Origin: Aradus depressus
Taxonomy: Eukaryota > Arthropoda > Insecta > Hemiptera > Aradidae
Direction of reading: 5' to 3'
DNA: 64,000 bases
Assembly (NCBI GenBank): GCA_963662175.1
Contig: OY759218.1
Span: 26,310,051 to 26,374,050, forward strand
Within the stretch, counting starts at the first letter, position 1. Each line of letters begins with the position of its first letter. Shown piece after piece: positions 21,257 through 32,629 of the stretch. Both the position numbers and the translations under genes were made by a program. A model generated the notes under the pieces. The model had not been told where the DNA came from and did no database searches. It worked only from the letters and a program-made list of their open reading frames with translations.

Positions 21257-21660
21257 GATATGCGAGGCCCCACGCTTAGGGTAAGGGACTTCCGCTTTTT
21301 GTAAAAAATAAAAGAAATAAGTATAATAGTCGTGGTATCAAATTTTTATATTATTATTTTTATTTCATTATATATAGGTATACTTTTTTTTTTGCAATTG
21401 TGTCCAGGAAAAAAAATCAGCATTATGACTGTTTATTGTTGTATCAAATTGATATTAAACTAGTATAAGTTTTTAAAATTGAGGTTACTTGGGTGATGCT
21501 GAGTTCAAATGATAGTACAAAAGAATAGAATTCAGTATAGAATGCTCTATTTAACAATACCTTTAAAAAAAATCATTTTGCAGGTTTATTCAAGGTCAAT
21601 AATGAGTATTTTGAAGGCAGTTTGAAAATATTAGATTTTTCGCAGTGAAAATACAGTTTT

Positions 21661-22210
21661 TTATTTCCCCAGCTATACCAAGTTATGTAATCGGACAAAA
21701 ATTCGATGCGGAGTTTTCAATGGAATTTCATATTTTCCGACCTCTTGATTCCAAAAATGGAAAAAAAATATCTCAAGTATGAATGAATCGACACACGAAA
21801 TGTTATATGTGTACCCAGAAGAACCCCTATAAGGAGACATATTGATTTTCGGTCAAATCGGCCAAAGGGTGGAGGGGAGGCGGAGGAGACAGAAACTCTA
21901 ATTGTTGTAATGAATGTATTGACACGACATTTCATATGTAAATTCAAAGCACTCCTAGGTCGACAACTATTGATTTTGAGCCAAATTGTCCGAATGGGAG
22001 AGGGGATCAAAAATCTCCAATAACTGTCTATGTATCCACATGAATTTTTGCATTTAAATTCAAAACCTCATAAGGATGGCGCCTATTAATTATCCAAATA
22101 AAATTTCATGACGATATATTAATTCTATCGGGAGTTATTGTGTTCACCGTCATACACACATACAGAAAAATGTTTGATTACATAATGTCCCCACACAGCT
22201 AGGGAAGTAA
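21661..22210. mobile_element. Rep142 copy bounded by two right-type ends
   Basis: At the left an inverted right end (TTTCCCCAGCTATACCAAG, TTATGTAATCGG, ATTCGATGCGGAGTTTTC); at the right a forward right end (GATTACATAATGTCCCC, then AGCTAGGGAAGTAAA). Two to three reverse units lie between. Confidence 0.55.
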
Positions 22211-22376
22211 AAAAAAAAGTAATAAAAAATATTAATGAAGTTATGACAGTTTATGTCCTAACTCCACCCCAGACTACTACAGTTGTGAAGTCATAAAAAA
22301 TTCAGTTAAATCTTCAATATTTTCATATTTCCTTTTAAAAAGCACTAAAAACAAATTAGTTCTATAATAATCTATA

Positions 22377-23775
22377 CTATTATCTAACTTCGATATAACG
22401 TGTTTTTCTAGAGATCCCGTCTAAATAAGGCATAAAAACCTTGAATGCATATCCCATATGTTTCTCGATATACATAACGTTTATATGCTATATAACATCA
22501 AATTTTCTTCACTGTAAAGTAACACTCGATAGAACATTTTTTACTTCCATAATTTATTAACAAGTACAGATTAGTTCTATAGTAAAACTTCGATATAACG
22601 TGTTTTTCTAGAGGTCGCGTCTAAATAAGGCATAAAAACATTGAGATCCCGTCTAAATAAGGCATAAAAACATTGAATGCATATCCGATATGTTTCTCGA
22701 TATAACGTTTATATGCTATATAACGTCAAATTTTCTTCACTGTAAAGTAACACTCGATAGAACATTTTTTACTTCCATAATTTATTAACAAGTACAGATT
22801 AGTTCTATAGTAAAACTTCGATATAACGTGTTTTTCTAGAGGTCGCGTCTAAATAAGCATAAAAACATTGAGGTCCCGTCTAAATAAGGCATAAAAGCAT
22901 TGAGATCCCGTCTAAATAAGGCATAAAAAGCCGATGTTTCTCGATATAACATTTATATGCTATATAACGTCAAATTTTCTTCACTGTAAAGTAAACACTC
23001 GATAGAACTTTTTTTACCATAATTTATTAACAAGTACAGATAATCCCGCGCTCCGACTAAGGAAAGAAATCTGAGGTACCGGCAAATGCTCCCAAGTGTT
23101 TGTTTACAAAACATTTCGTAAGAAACCCTCTCCCCATTATTAGATAGCGTTTCTTTTCTCCTTTTTTTTAAATTTTTGTCAGTATTCCTTCAATCTTCTA
23201 TCTGTTGGGGTCAATTTCTTTTTTTTGTTTTAATTATAAATTTAAAATGACTTCAAAAAATAAAATCTTTATCTATAGAAGAAAAGATAAGGATTCTTGA
23301 TGAATTGGAGAAGAATCCAACAAAAACAAAAGTAGAAATTAATAAAACACTGAAAATTCCAGTGACGACTCTTGAAACAATATTTAAAAAATAAAATAGA
23401 AATTAGAAACTACGCTTACATTGCTGGTTGCAGTTCGGAAAAGAAAAAAAAAAAAAAAAATGAAAAAAAGACAATTTTCTGATTTGGAAGACGCTTTAAT
23501 CAAATGGTTTCGTAGAAATAGTTTTCGTTCATTTTGTTTAATTCTCCAATTACGTACATCTTGGCCCTGAACTAGTCTTTTTCGTTTTTAAAGATTTTAA
23601 TTATTTAATAAAAATTTAATAATAATCTTAAATCTATTTTATTACATTCAACAAAATTTATACATTTATTACTATATTTCTTTACTGCCTCTCCCATTTT
23701 GATTTGATATGAAGTTTTCCTCGATAACGTTTTTTATGAAGGGTCCAGAGGAAAACGTTATAATATTTTACTCCT
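22377..23775. mobile_element. pogo/Tigger-derived element with tandem left ends
   Basis: AGTAAAACTTCGATATAACG, a Tigger-like terminus, recurs in blocks (cttcgatataacg at 22388, 22588, 22816; spacings 200 and 228 bp), each ending CACTCGATAGAACATTTTTT. Shorter repeats of GATCCCGTCTAAATAAGGCA lie inside. An inverted AGTAAAATATTATAACG at about 23758-23774 may be the far end. Multiple left ends suggest unequal crossing-over or nested insertion. Confidence 0.55.
23248..23530 (+). pseudogene. pogo/Tigger transposase N-terminal DNA-binding domain, broken
   Basis: MTSKNK is followed after a frameshift by SLSIEEKIRILDELEKNPTK, then VEINKTLKIPVTTLETIF, a CENP-B-type helix-turn-helix (xxEKxxILxxxE, then IPxSTLxTI). 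A stop and an 18-A run intervene. A last frame reads MKKRQFSDLEDALIKWFRRN, the second helix-turn-helix typical of these proteins. The DDE domain is absent. The N-terminal and C-terminal Tigger remnants in this window come from different elements. Confidence 0.65.
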
Positions 23776-23854
23776 CCATTCCCCCATATTGCAATACATC
23801 TATTGAAGTCACCTGATATAGTACGGTTATCTGTTATAGTTAGCTGCTATTGTA

Positions 23855-23965
23855 AGTGGGGTATCGTCCTTATAGGATTCTGAACACTAAAATTTTGTGT
23901 CAATACATTCATTCTATGGGGAGTTATCGTGCTTACAGACACAGATTTTTTTTTTTGGGGATCGC
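23855..23965 (+). mobile_element. Rep142 fragment
   Basis: One unit: ATCGTCCTTATAGGATTCTG, CAATACATTCATTCTATGGG, GAGTTATCGTGCTTACAGAC. Confidence 0.5.
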
Positions 23966-24269
23966 AAAAAAAAAAAATTTTCGCAGTCCTTGCTAATATA
24001 TTGACTTGGAGTCCAGTGTGCACTGACTGCTCATATGCCAGGGTTGAGAAACTGTTTTGGAAACACTTTCAGAAACACCTGTTCTTTTAATTATGTTGCC
24101 AGGTGTAATTTTCTGGTCCAATGAACGAAATACCCATTTAGGGGCTGGACCGGAATGTCGGCCACATGACCTAAACATTCTTTTGGTCTGACCAGAACAC
24201 CGGAATATGAATATGTATATCTAACTATATATGCATGAAGACAACACAACTGGAGAAACGCGGAGATAT

Positions 24270-24445
24270 TATGGAAACTTGTAATAAAGAAATAAAACAA
24301 ACTTCTTACACCATCGTCAGGTGTAATTATATTTATAAGTTAAGAACTAAACCTGACGATGGTATGTGTAATGCCGAAACCGGTAGTTTTTTTAAACTTT
24401 TTTTTGTGGAATAAATATTTCAAAAAAACAAGTTTTATTTATTTA
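24270..24445. mobile_element. Penelope-like foldback with hammerhead-like motif
   Basis: The left arm has a partial inverted motif (ACACCATCGTCAGG at about 24308-24321). The right arm is complete, followed by TGGAATAAATATTTC and a GTTTTATTTATTTACA tail. The same family recurs at 51.5 and 63.1 kb. Confidence 0.6.
24345..24392 (+). ncRNA. hammerhead-like motif, foldback family c
   Basis: Core CTGACGA at 24353-24359, one unpaired T, short stem II GGT/GCC, GAAA at 24376-24379, self-complementary ACCGGT at 24379-24384 as stem III, and A24385 as cleavage base. Helix I pairs AAAC (24349-24352) with GTTT (24386-24389). All core positions match the hammerhead consensus except for the extra base before stem II. 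Confidence 0.6.
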
Positions 24446-24586
24446 CACAAATACAAACAGAATAATCTACAATGACGTTAGTTCGGAAAAGGATAGGACC
24501 GTAAATCCTGGATCCCAGATCGACAGGATAGGGGGGCAGAAGGTATCGTACATCACCAGCCCAAATAGACTTTGAATGAGTAAATA

Positions 24587-24653
24587 CAGTAGAACCTCTA
24601 TAAGTCGAACATCAAGGGATCAAGGGATGTTCGACTTATAGAGGTTCTACTAT
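24587..24653. mobile_element. very short palindromic Tigger-type MITE
   Basis: CAG then perfect 24-bp arms, 24590-24613 and 24626-24649 (TAGAACCTCTATAAGTCGAA...), with a 12-bp spacer. CAGTAGAACCTCTATAAG is a Tigger-type end. A (TA)n tract follows at 24650. Confidence 0.7.
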
Positions 24654-24729
24654 ATATATATATATATATGTGTCAAGCTAAGATATTTGGGGGCCGCCGG
24701 GGTGCTGATGTCTCACATGCTTCCCTCCC

Positions 24730-24731
<2 letters not shown>

Positions 24732-24760
<29 letters not shown>
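24732..24760. repeat. 29-C homopolymer
   Basis: Pure C run on the plus strand in GC-rich surroundings. Open frames across it are poly-Pro/poly-Gly artefacts. Confidence 0.95.
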
Positions 24761-24762
<2 letters not shown>

Positions 24763-24939
24763 GACAGAGTGTCGAGCCACAGATAGTTCAAGGCCAGACC
24801 CACAACACTGCACTCTACACCCAGTAGCCACAACTCTGTGTCTATTCCAGGAAGTTTAGTTACATGTCTACAAATAGACACTTCTCTGCTCTCTTCCACC
24901 AACAGACCACACCACACCTCACAACACATCGACTGGACA

Positions 24940-25495
24940 TTCGATAACTCCCGATAGAATGAATGTATCAATACAAAATTTGATATGTCAATCCAAAACT
25001 CTCTAACGACGATACCTATTGTTTTTCAGCCAATTCGGCCAATGGGGAGAGGGGGATTAGGGGGAGACTTAACTCAAAAACTCTAATAACTGCCGTTGTA
25101 AAGAATATATCGACACAAAATTTCATAAGGACAACACTTATTAATTTTTAGCGGAATCGGCAGAAGGGAAAGAGGAGAACTGAGGGGGCTCAACTCAAAA
25201 ACCCCAATAATTGCCGAATGTATCGACATGAAATTTCATGACTTTGAGGACTTGACCTGGAAAATTTCAGTGATTTCGGTTGAAGGGGAGGTGGGTTCAG
25301 GGGAGGAGGCTCAACTCAAAAACCCTAATAACTACCGATGTAATAAATTTATTGACACAAAATTTAGTATGAGGATTTAGGAGCCCTTATGTAAGTCAAT
25401 TGTTGAATATGAGCACAAACGGTCGACTGGTTTTGGAGGGGGAGCGAAAAGTCAATTGATTAATTAGTTCAGGGCAAGTACACTGCCGGTGTATC
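24940..25495 (-). mobile_element. Rep142 copy, reverse, about four units
   Basis: From CGATAACTCCCGATAGAATG through four units (GGCCAATGGGGAGAGG, GGCAGAAGGGAAAG, then GGTTGAAGGGGAGGTGG) to AGTTCAGGGCAAGTACACTG at the left end. The palindrome outside the end is degraded. Confidence 0.6.
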
Positions 25496-25574
25496 TGTTA
25501 TCTTAATTAATAAAGAATAATTTTGGATTATTTCAAAGAAGTAGGTTTTGTGTTAACTTTTTTTTTTTTTTTTT

Positions 25575-26300
25575 CCCACAGATATACGAGGTATAGAGGA
25601 AATTATGTAATCGGTCAGAAATTCGATGCTGAGTTTTAAAATTTTATGTTTTCCGACATCCTGATTCCAAAAATAAAAAACGAAAATTCTGTTCGAAAGT
25701 ATGAATGTATGGACACGTTTTTTTATTTTTTATTTACAAATAGCTATTTACAACTGTATACAATTAAATACAACAAGCAAATGTGCTAATAAAGAGGTAA
25801 TGGCAATGTCAAAATGTCATGAGAGGAGAAATCACCCAGTGGTGACACTCCCTAGTCACAGTTTTTCTCTCGTTTATAGCTAATCACTGTCACTGCTTCT
25901 GCTCAGGAGGTCTCTAGGCCATTGACGTTTAAGCCGTCGTTGGGGAAGTATGGCGGAATGAAGGGCACGGACTAGAGGATTATTGTGGGAACTAAGAAGG
26001 GAAAATAATTTTTTATATTTGGATTTAGTGACTTCAGTGATGAAGGTTAGTTGAGGTCAGTGTGAAGGGTTTTGTTGGAGATGTATATTTCATATGTGAA
26101 TTTAAATTTAAAATGACACATATTAATTTTCCACGGAATCGGCCGAAGGGAAGGGAGGATCACAGGAGGGGGCTCGACTCAAAAACCGTATTAACTGCCG
26201 ATGTAATGTATGTATCTATATAAAATTGAGTACGATTCAGAAGCCCCTATTCAGTCAACTATAGATTTTTAGCCTCTATTTGCTATAGTTATTATTCGGT
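25575..26300 (-). mobile_element. Rep142 copy interrupted by a LINE
   Basis: Rep142 terminal segment (GAGGAAATTATGTAATCGGTC, ATTCGATGCTGAGTTTT) breaks off at about 25719 after TGTATGGACACG and resumes at about 26085 with CATATGTGAATTTAAA. These are adjacent motifs in other copies, so the LINE between them inserted into this copy. Confidence 0.6.
25721..26082 (-). pseudogene. Jockey-type LINE ORF2 C-terminus
   Basis: On the minus strand one frame reads NKTLHTDL, then TEVTKSKYKKLFS, then SSHNNPLVRALHSAILPQRR, LKRQWPRDLLS. The order (HTDL, a conserved TEV block, a short helix, then a RRLKRxxPxDL basic tail) is the C-terminus of Jockey-superfamily reverse transcriptase proteins. A T-rich tract at 25721-25733 on the plus strand corresponds to the LINE's 3' A-rich tail. 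Two related copies lie at 45.2 and 48.1 kb, all in the same orientation. Confidence 0.65.
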
Positions 26301-26519
26301 TTCTAATGGACCTAAACGAACGTTCTACGACTCAACTTATAGAGAGAGCACTCTACATAATATATAACTGTTCGAACAATAGAAATTCCAGAGGGTAGAG
26401 AGAAATTATGATTTGTTGTTGTTTTTCTTAACTCGTATATTATGGTGGTTCAATATTTGTAATTCACGAACTTGATCTTCCTCCTTACAAGAGCGATTTG
26501 TATGCAAAGTATTCTGGAC

Positions 26520-26690
26520 TTAACTCGGGAACGGATAAACACACATCGAACCCCCTAAATTTACATGTGTCGTCATTATGGAGTTTTGGGTTTACAAATT
26601 AGACAATGTTTCGTATCGATAAGTTCATTATATCGGCAGTTATAGGGTTTGTGTGTTAAGCTCCTCCCTCATCCCTCCTGAAGCTTCTGA
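26520..26690 (+). mobile_element. Rep142 single-unit fragment
   Basis: GTCGTCATTATGGAGTTTTG, CGATAAGTTCATTATATCGG, CAGTTATAGGGTTTG, then CTCCTCCCTCATCCCTCC. Confidence 0.5.
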
Positions 26691-26925
26691 TGATCCGTAA
26701 TATAAATGTTTTTGTTATTTTCATAATTGTTGTGGAAACTAACACGGTTTCAGCGTCCATTTTTCACTTTAGTGTGATGATTTCTTCAGAATTTATGCTA
26801 TTCACAGCAAAAAAAAAAAAGAAGAAAAAAAAAGGAATTTTTAAAGGCATACTTGAAAGACGTACCGCAGGATCTGGTCCTTACCTTAATGGGGAAGGAA
26901 TGTTCTTCAAAGGTCCTTAAACTTA

Positions 26926-27195
26926 CTGGGAAGCAAGGCGCCAGTCAATCAAGGGACAAGTTGCAGCAGGATTGAAACATGGCTACCTCTAACCAACCAA
27001 CCTAAATCTACTGGGAATCAAGGCGCCAATCACTCAAGGGACAAGTTGCAGCAGGATTGAAACATGGCTACCTCCAACTACCCAACCTAAATCTACTGGG
27101 AAGCAAGGCGCCAGTCACTCAAGGGACAAGTTGCAGCAGGATTGAAACATGGCTACCTCCAACTACCCAACCTAAATCTACTGGGAAGCAAGGCG
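26926..27195. repeat. 85-bp tandem repeat, three copies plus a partial
   Basis: CTGGGAAGCAAGGCGCCAGT starts at 26926, 27011, 27096 and (truncated) 27181, exactly 85 bp apart. Units are almost identical (GACAAGTTGCAGCAGGATTG, ACATGGCTACCTC). No coding frame. Confidence 0.9.
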
Positions 27196-27369
27196 CGTTG
27201 AAAAATATTTAAAAATAAGCATGTTATGAGGATGACCCTCACTTTAGTAAATCACCCTGTATATTGAGACTGAATATGACTGAAGGTTGTCCTGAGATTT
27301 CGCTTTTGGCTTTTGAAGTACCAATCATAATCGAATGCAATTTTTTCAGTATCTACGATACTAACAATG

Positions 27370-27412
27370 AGTTATAAAACACACTGAGCAACGCCGGGTA
27401 ACCTGCTAGTAC
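27370..27412 (-). repeat. end of a GTTGCCCGG-type interspersed repeat
   Basis: GAGCAACGCCGGGTAACCTG, then CTAGTA, is the reverse of the left end of the repeat at 49107. A similar end lies at 37750. Confidence 0.5.
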
Positions 27413-27893
27413 AACATAGAATTTGTTCTTTGTGCTCTCTAATGATGAGAAGTGAACTGTTATTTGTAATTTCTATGGAAAAAATGAATAAAAAATTAAC
27501 TGTTAAATGATATTTTTAATTTGATCTTTCAGCTTGAAACGTAATTGTATTTTTTATTTTTTTTTTTCTTGAGTACAAATTGATTCTTCAAAGTTCTTCC
27601 AGCATTTAACTTTACTGTATTGAGAGAGTTCGAATTCCATCGTTAGTTCGTGCGACAGGGTGAGTGGAAGCCGGAGGGGGGAACCCAAAGTTTTTGGTTG
27701 TCCGACACTGAACTGGCTCTTTTTGTGAGAAATCTTCCCACTCTCCAACATATTTAATTTTCAATTTATATGAGTATTATATTTCAAATATTCATATCTT
27801 CTTTATTACTTATTCGCCATAGCTTGCACCGAGTATCATTTCAAAAAAATCTTTAAATCATGTAGCAGATTTGCACATTTTGCTTTCTTTTAT

Positions 27894-27922
<29 letters not shown>
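27894..27922. repeat. 29-G homopolymer
   Basis: Pure G run on the plus strand, not within a recognisable element. Confidence 0.95.
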
Positions 27923-27924
<2 letters not shown>

Positions 27925-28014
27925 ACCCAGAGTTAGTAAAAAAATTGATAGAAACCTTTGTTCATAAATGCGTTCTTCAAAAATTACAGCCGAGAAACGT
28001 TAAAAAAAAGAAAG

Positions 28015-28200
28015 TTCTACAATCTCAGCTATACCAAGGATATGGGAAGTCATGAAATCAGTTAGAAATTTGATGTTTTCACAGGAATTTCCTATTTTCC
28101 AAATCTGATTCCAAAAATGAAAAAAAATAAATAAAAATCCAGGTTGTCTGTTAGTCTCAACATGACTTTGAGATGGTATAAAGAGTAAAAATTTACCCAT
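28015..28200 (-). mobile_element. Rep142 right-end fragment
   Basis: CAATCTCAGCTATACCAAGG through ATTTGATGTTTTCACAGG to TTGTCTGTTAGTCTCAAC. Only the terminal segment is present. Confidence 0.45.
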
Positions 28201-28746
28201 TTTTTTAATGACTAATTTTTACTCTTTATACCATGTAAAAGTGAGGCCTCTCACATTTTTCAAATTTTATTTATGTACAAACATGGCGTCCCCAAAAAAG
28301 TTTAATTAGTATCAGAGAATTAAGTCGGGCAGGTCAAAAAATACAAGTTAAAACCAAGTGAAATGTTTTAATTATTCTTATAAACATGAATCAAAAATAA
28401 ATTTTCAATAAAATATGCCACAAACGCGCATGGAATACAATAGCATGTACAAATTGCTGAGAGCATATTTTCAAATATCAGTTAAAAAATAAAATGTTTG
28501 TATAATCATGAAAAATAATTATATCAACTACATAAAATATACAAGAAATAATATGCTTCTTGTGCCAAGTTAGAATATGAAGAAAAAAATATTAAATTGA
28601 TAATTACACTGAAAAAAAAGCAAATGACTGCCATCCTATGTAAAATGAGCTTGTGTACATAGGACCAAAAAATAATTCAAATTTAATATAGAACATTGAA
28701 AAAATACATGTATATAATTAAAAAATAATAAATAAATACAACTGTC

Positions 28747-28786
<40 letters not shown>

Positions 28787-29300
28787 TATATCCAACAAAA
28801 AAATTAAAACTTTCGAAAGAATTTAAAATATCAAGATGTATGTTGTAATCAAAATTTCCTGTCCAAAGAATTCTTTAGAGGTGTTATTACTAAGAAACTA
28901 AAGTGAAGATACCAATATTTATTTACTTCAAATGATAATTTTATCAAAACATTGAAAAAAGTGAGGGGTTTCCGAAGACTGGTAAAGTAAAAAAAAACAT
29001 GATTACCTAATTTACTGAATAATTTACTCAATTTTTTAAATTTAATTTACATTTTAATTTGTTTCAGATTGGTGTACAATAGGAAATATCGGGAATAGTT
29101 TAACGTGCATACTAATTTATATTTTTCAATACGACTGCATAATGAATATACGTAAGCCTCAAGTAGCGTAACACATTTAATCATGGAATAGATGTTTAAA
29201 TACAGAAGGCGACTCAATAAATTTATTATTATTTGTATACATATTATGTTCTATAAAAGATTCTGATTGACAGAAGAAATAGTTAACCTAAAGAACTCAT
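28200..29300. other. no recognisable gene; 33-A run
   Basis: AT-rich sequence. A short inverted repeat (TTTTACTCTTTATACCAT at 28217-28234 against 28176-28194) flanks the junction with the Rep142 fragment. There is a poly-A run at 28750-28782. Confidence 0.4.
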
Positions 29301-29319
29301 GTATTATATTAAATGATAA

Positions 29320-29530
29320 TTAACATTTTCTGTAGAGATATTGAGAAACAATAAAAAATAAAGAAGTATGTTTTTAAAAATATTGTCTATTTTACAAAAT
29401 ATACATGGGAATGCTTTCAGTATCGCTACTATATTCAGGCTGAAGATGGTAGCAATACCGAAAGTACTCACATATATTATATATATTTTGAAAAACATAG
29501 GTTTTCTTTATTTTCTAGTGAGTGCTTCTC
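29320..29530. mobile_element. Penelope-like foldback, family g
   Basis: Inverted arms AAGAAGTATGTTTTTAAAAA...TATTGTCTATTT and the reverse at the right surround two opposed motifs. The minus-strand one (CTTTCAGTATCGCTAC...TTCAGG) is mutated; the plus-strand one is intact. Confidence 0.6.
29438..29478 (+). ncRNA. hammerhead-like motif, family g
   Basis: CTGAAGA, unpaired T, stem II GGTA/TACC closed by a GCAA tetraloop, GAAA, then AGTACT as palindromic stem III and C as cleavage base. The core is identical to the 55.4-kb copy. Helix I is weaker here (CAGG against ACAT). Confidence 0.6.
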
Positions 29531-30154
29531 GAAACGTTTGTAATTGCTATTTTTTGAGACAAAAAATAAATGGGAGAAGTGATGCTGTAATTATATTTAA
29601 GAATCTCCTTACACAACCCAAAAAATAATTACTAAAGATAAAAAATGACATCAAGGTGTAAAAAATTGTTGGAAATTGCGCTAGAACAAGGTACCAACAA
29701 CAATAATTTTCATTGAAGATTCAGGTTGTATAATTTTCCTGTTTAACCTTTATTTACAACCAACCTTAGTTATCAATAAACAGAAACAAATGTGTCGCTA
29801 TTGGTTAACTTCGTATGTCCATTCGTGTTCAATTTAAGTAAAAACAAGATCAAGTCACAAAAAAGTCATATTTAGTCTATATAGAAATATTAAGTTCACA
29901 CTCAGGAGCATATTATGTTCTTACTGTATTTAGAATAGTAATTTAATAAATTTGAACTGATTATAATTAGTTATCGTGTATATTACATCACTAACTGATA
30001 GGTGAGACAATCACAATCTTATGCGATTCCAATACTTTCCTTGGCAACTATAGCGACAAGGATATAAGAGAACACAATTCTAAAATGCTCTCTAGAAAAA
30101 TTAGCGAAATGTGACTTAAAATGGCTCTGAGGTCCAGAATAACATTGTAAGAGG

Positions 30155-30192
30155 TATTATATTATATATATATATATATACTATATATGTAT

Positions 30193-30249
<57 letters not shown>

Positions 30250-30262
30250 TATTATATATATA
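30155..30262. repeat. (TA)n microsatellite, interrupted
   Basis: About 100 bp of TA with ATTATATT interruptions. Confidence 0.9.
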
Positions 30263-30317
30263 TTATTATATTTTCGCAAACAAGTTACCGAGCTCTGCAC
30301 TATATATTATATAGTTC

Positions 30318-30520
30318 AGGGGCGGAGGTTCAATTCAAAAACCCTAATAACTGCCGATGTAAAGAATTTATCTACACAAAATTTAGCATGAGGATTTTGG
30401 AGCTTCTATCTAAGTCAACTGTTTATTTGAGCCCGAACAGTCGACTGGTTTTGGAGGGGGAGCGAAAAGTAATTCGTTCTGGGGAAGTACATTGCCTGTG
30501 ATTCATCGACAATTTTTTTT
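30318..30520 (-). mobile_element. Rep142 left-end fragment, reverse
   Basis: GGCGGAGGTTCAATTC, then GCCGATGTAAAGAATTTATC and the left end TTCTGGGGAAGTACATTGCC, TGTGATTCATCGAC. Confidence 0.6.
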
Positions 30521-30654
30521 TTTTGGAACAGATTATTAAAAAAAAAAGGTTTATTTATTTATTTCAAGTTTTCACAATATGTCCACGTTTCCCTATATAG
30601 TTGTGTAATATCAATTATACTAGTTGTGATATATTCTATATATTAATTAATTGA

Positions 30655-30900
30655 TTATATGAACAAAAAGCGGGAGTGCTGGACACACCTAGTCAGCTGT
30701 TCCTCCAGCACATTGATACAACTGGAAGGAAGGCTGGGCTTAGGGCAGAAGCAACCTGGGGGTGAGCTCAGAAACAGGTTTCTGAGTCTCTGGTGTCCCG
30801 CTCTAGTGTAGACTGTCTGACTCACCGGACCAGCCTTATCCGCCACACTACACTACACACTCCTCCAACCATCCACAAAGAAATTGGAAATTCAAACTTC
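30655..30900. other. GC-richer unique patch, unassigned
   Basis: It stands out by base composition. On the minus strand it contains a good donor (GCTGGTCCG|GTGAGT at about 30830-30822) but no convincing acceptor or start. It could be an unrecognised 5' exon of sd or a nested transcript. Evidence is weak. Confidence 0.2.
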
Positions 30901-31109
30901 CCCAACCCAATTATCTTAATATGCGTTTCCGCTCTCCCTCTAAGCTCATTGATAAATTTTGTGTTACTTATATAAAATCTTTAATTTTTGCTTAAATTTT
31001 CAATTTTTCTTGGCAGAGGTCATTCATCAATATCCTATAATCGTAATTACTTTTATTTAATATTTTTATTGTCAATTATATATATATAAAATAAAAATAA
31101 GAATAAAAA

Positions 31110-31290
31110 AAAAAGCTGTCTATCTGTTTGCTTGTGAACACGATAACTTCCGACAGAATGAATGTATCGACACGACATTTTAAGTGTGTATTCAGAACCA
31201 TCTAAAGAAGACACCTATAGAATTTGACCCAAATGTGCCAAAGGGAAGTTAGGGGATAACTAACACAAAATTTTGGTTCTGGATGCACAT
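31110..31290 (-). mobile_element. Rep142 fragment
   Basis: GTGAACACGATAACTTCCGA, CAGAATGAATGTATCGACAC, then a partial unit. Confidence 0.5.
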
Positions 31291-31339
31291 AAAATTTCGG
31301 TGGTTGTATATGCACATATAACAGAACAAAAAAAAAAAA

Positions 31340-31700
31340 AACACGTACAATCTTTAGGGCGCTGAACTTGTTCGTATTGCTCCTATCTCAAATCTGAGAA
31401 CATTTTTACTAAGTACTATTTTTTCGATAGGACTTACCATTTTCGCGTAAATCAAGCAAAAGTTCCGGGCCTTCGAAAAAATTTATTTCATATACACTTT
31501 GTCTTCCATTCACCTTTATAATTTATTCAATAATATACGTGGTAACAGATACAATGCAGTTAGACCGTACGTAATTTTCGACCGATTTTGTCCAAACTCT
31601 ATTCAGATCTAAGTTAGGGCAGGTGACTCAAATTTTCAAGTTCATCGATTCTGAGTATTTCATATTTCAACTGTCCTACATTTTTTTTTTTTTTTTTTTT
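31340..31700. repeat. interspersed repeat F
   Basis: Shares GCTCCTATCTCAAATCTGAG, TTCGATAGGACTTACC and ATTTTCGCGTAAATCAAG with copies at 33700-33850, 34670-34830 (reverse) and 42550-42700 (reverse). Confidence 0.6.
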
Positions 31701-32099
31701 AATTTACACTGATTAAATAAATAAAACAAACTTATTTTTAAAATATTGAAGAATAGAATAAAGAAATCTTTAGTGGAATAGACAATATTTTAAAAATTAA
31801 TGTGTTTTATTTATTTATTACAAGTTTCCACAATATGTCCGCGTTCCTCAACTTAGAAGTTGTTACACTGATTAGCTTCGAACAACCCGCTTTATATATA
31901 AAATTTGTGAAACTTTCCCCTCATCTCAAGTTGATGACAAGCCTTTCTTAGTAAAACTTATCCTGTAATGTGGGTTTGTTCCGTTCCCGGATATAATACG
32001 TATATATAATACCTCGAAATTAGCTTTCATAGGATGTGTTATTTTGGCATCGTTAGGAGCCTATAGTAGGCCATATTACTTAGCAATGACAGCCAGGGC

Positions 32100-32345
32100 A
32101 TAGATAACAAAAAAAAAAACTTTTTAACGAACCACGAATTAGAAGAGGAGAAATAAATAGAAATAACCAATTTTTCGAACATCTAAAAACAATCAACATA
32201 CACAGACATGGGCAGAAAGCATTGCGAAAATGGTCAAAACGTACTGAAACGTGAAAATTCGTTGAATACTCGGTCTCAGATTTTCGCACGAAAACAATAC
32301 TTTCCCATAATAAAAGGAAAGAAAAGTAAAAATTCGTACGAAGAA
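32100..32345 (-). repeat. interspersed repeat F fragment
   Basis: GCGAAAATGGTCAAAACGTA, CTGAAACGTGAAAATTCG, GATTTTCGCACG and ACAATACTTTCCCATAATA match the copies at 4.6 and 34.2 kb. Minus-strand open frames through it are AT-rich artefacts. Confidence 0.5.
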
Positions 32346-32629
32346 ACATAAATACAGAAATGTCTGGGACATCAGCTGAAGAGTGTGAAAACAGTCCAAT
32401 CTCTACGGTCCTCCTGTGTGGGGCAGAATTAAATCCTCAACATTTGGATATTTCAATTAACTTTCGAATCTTCAATTATGATTTGTAATTAGTGACAAGG
32501 CCACGGCAAATGATACTTATCAATCCTGATATATAGTTTGTCTATGACTTGGCTTATCACTGCAAAACAGTGATCTCAAGTTGTCTCTCTCCTCTTCACT
32601 AGTAGTTGGCTATTGTCTATAACTACAAG

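Noticed and set aside
24091..24300. Minus-strand frame ending GYFVHWTRK, possibly a transposase
   Set aside because: It looks mildly protein-like, but I could not match it to a family. It overlaps the arm of a foldback and has no second supporting copy.
24678..24971. A 97-codon minus-strand frame and a 63-codon plus-strand frame
   Set aside because: Both run through the 29-C homopolymer as poly-Gly or poly-Pro and into Rep142 sequence; no domain and no splice support.
30655..30846. Minus-strand 63-codon frame as a coding exon
   Set aside because: It begins at GTG, not ATG, reads straight through a good donor site, and has no recognised similarity. Kept only as a GC-rich unassigned patch.
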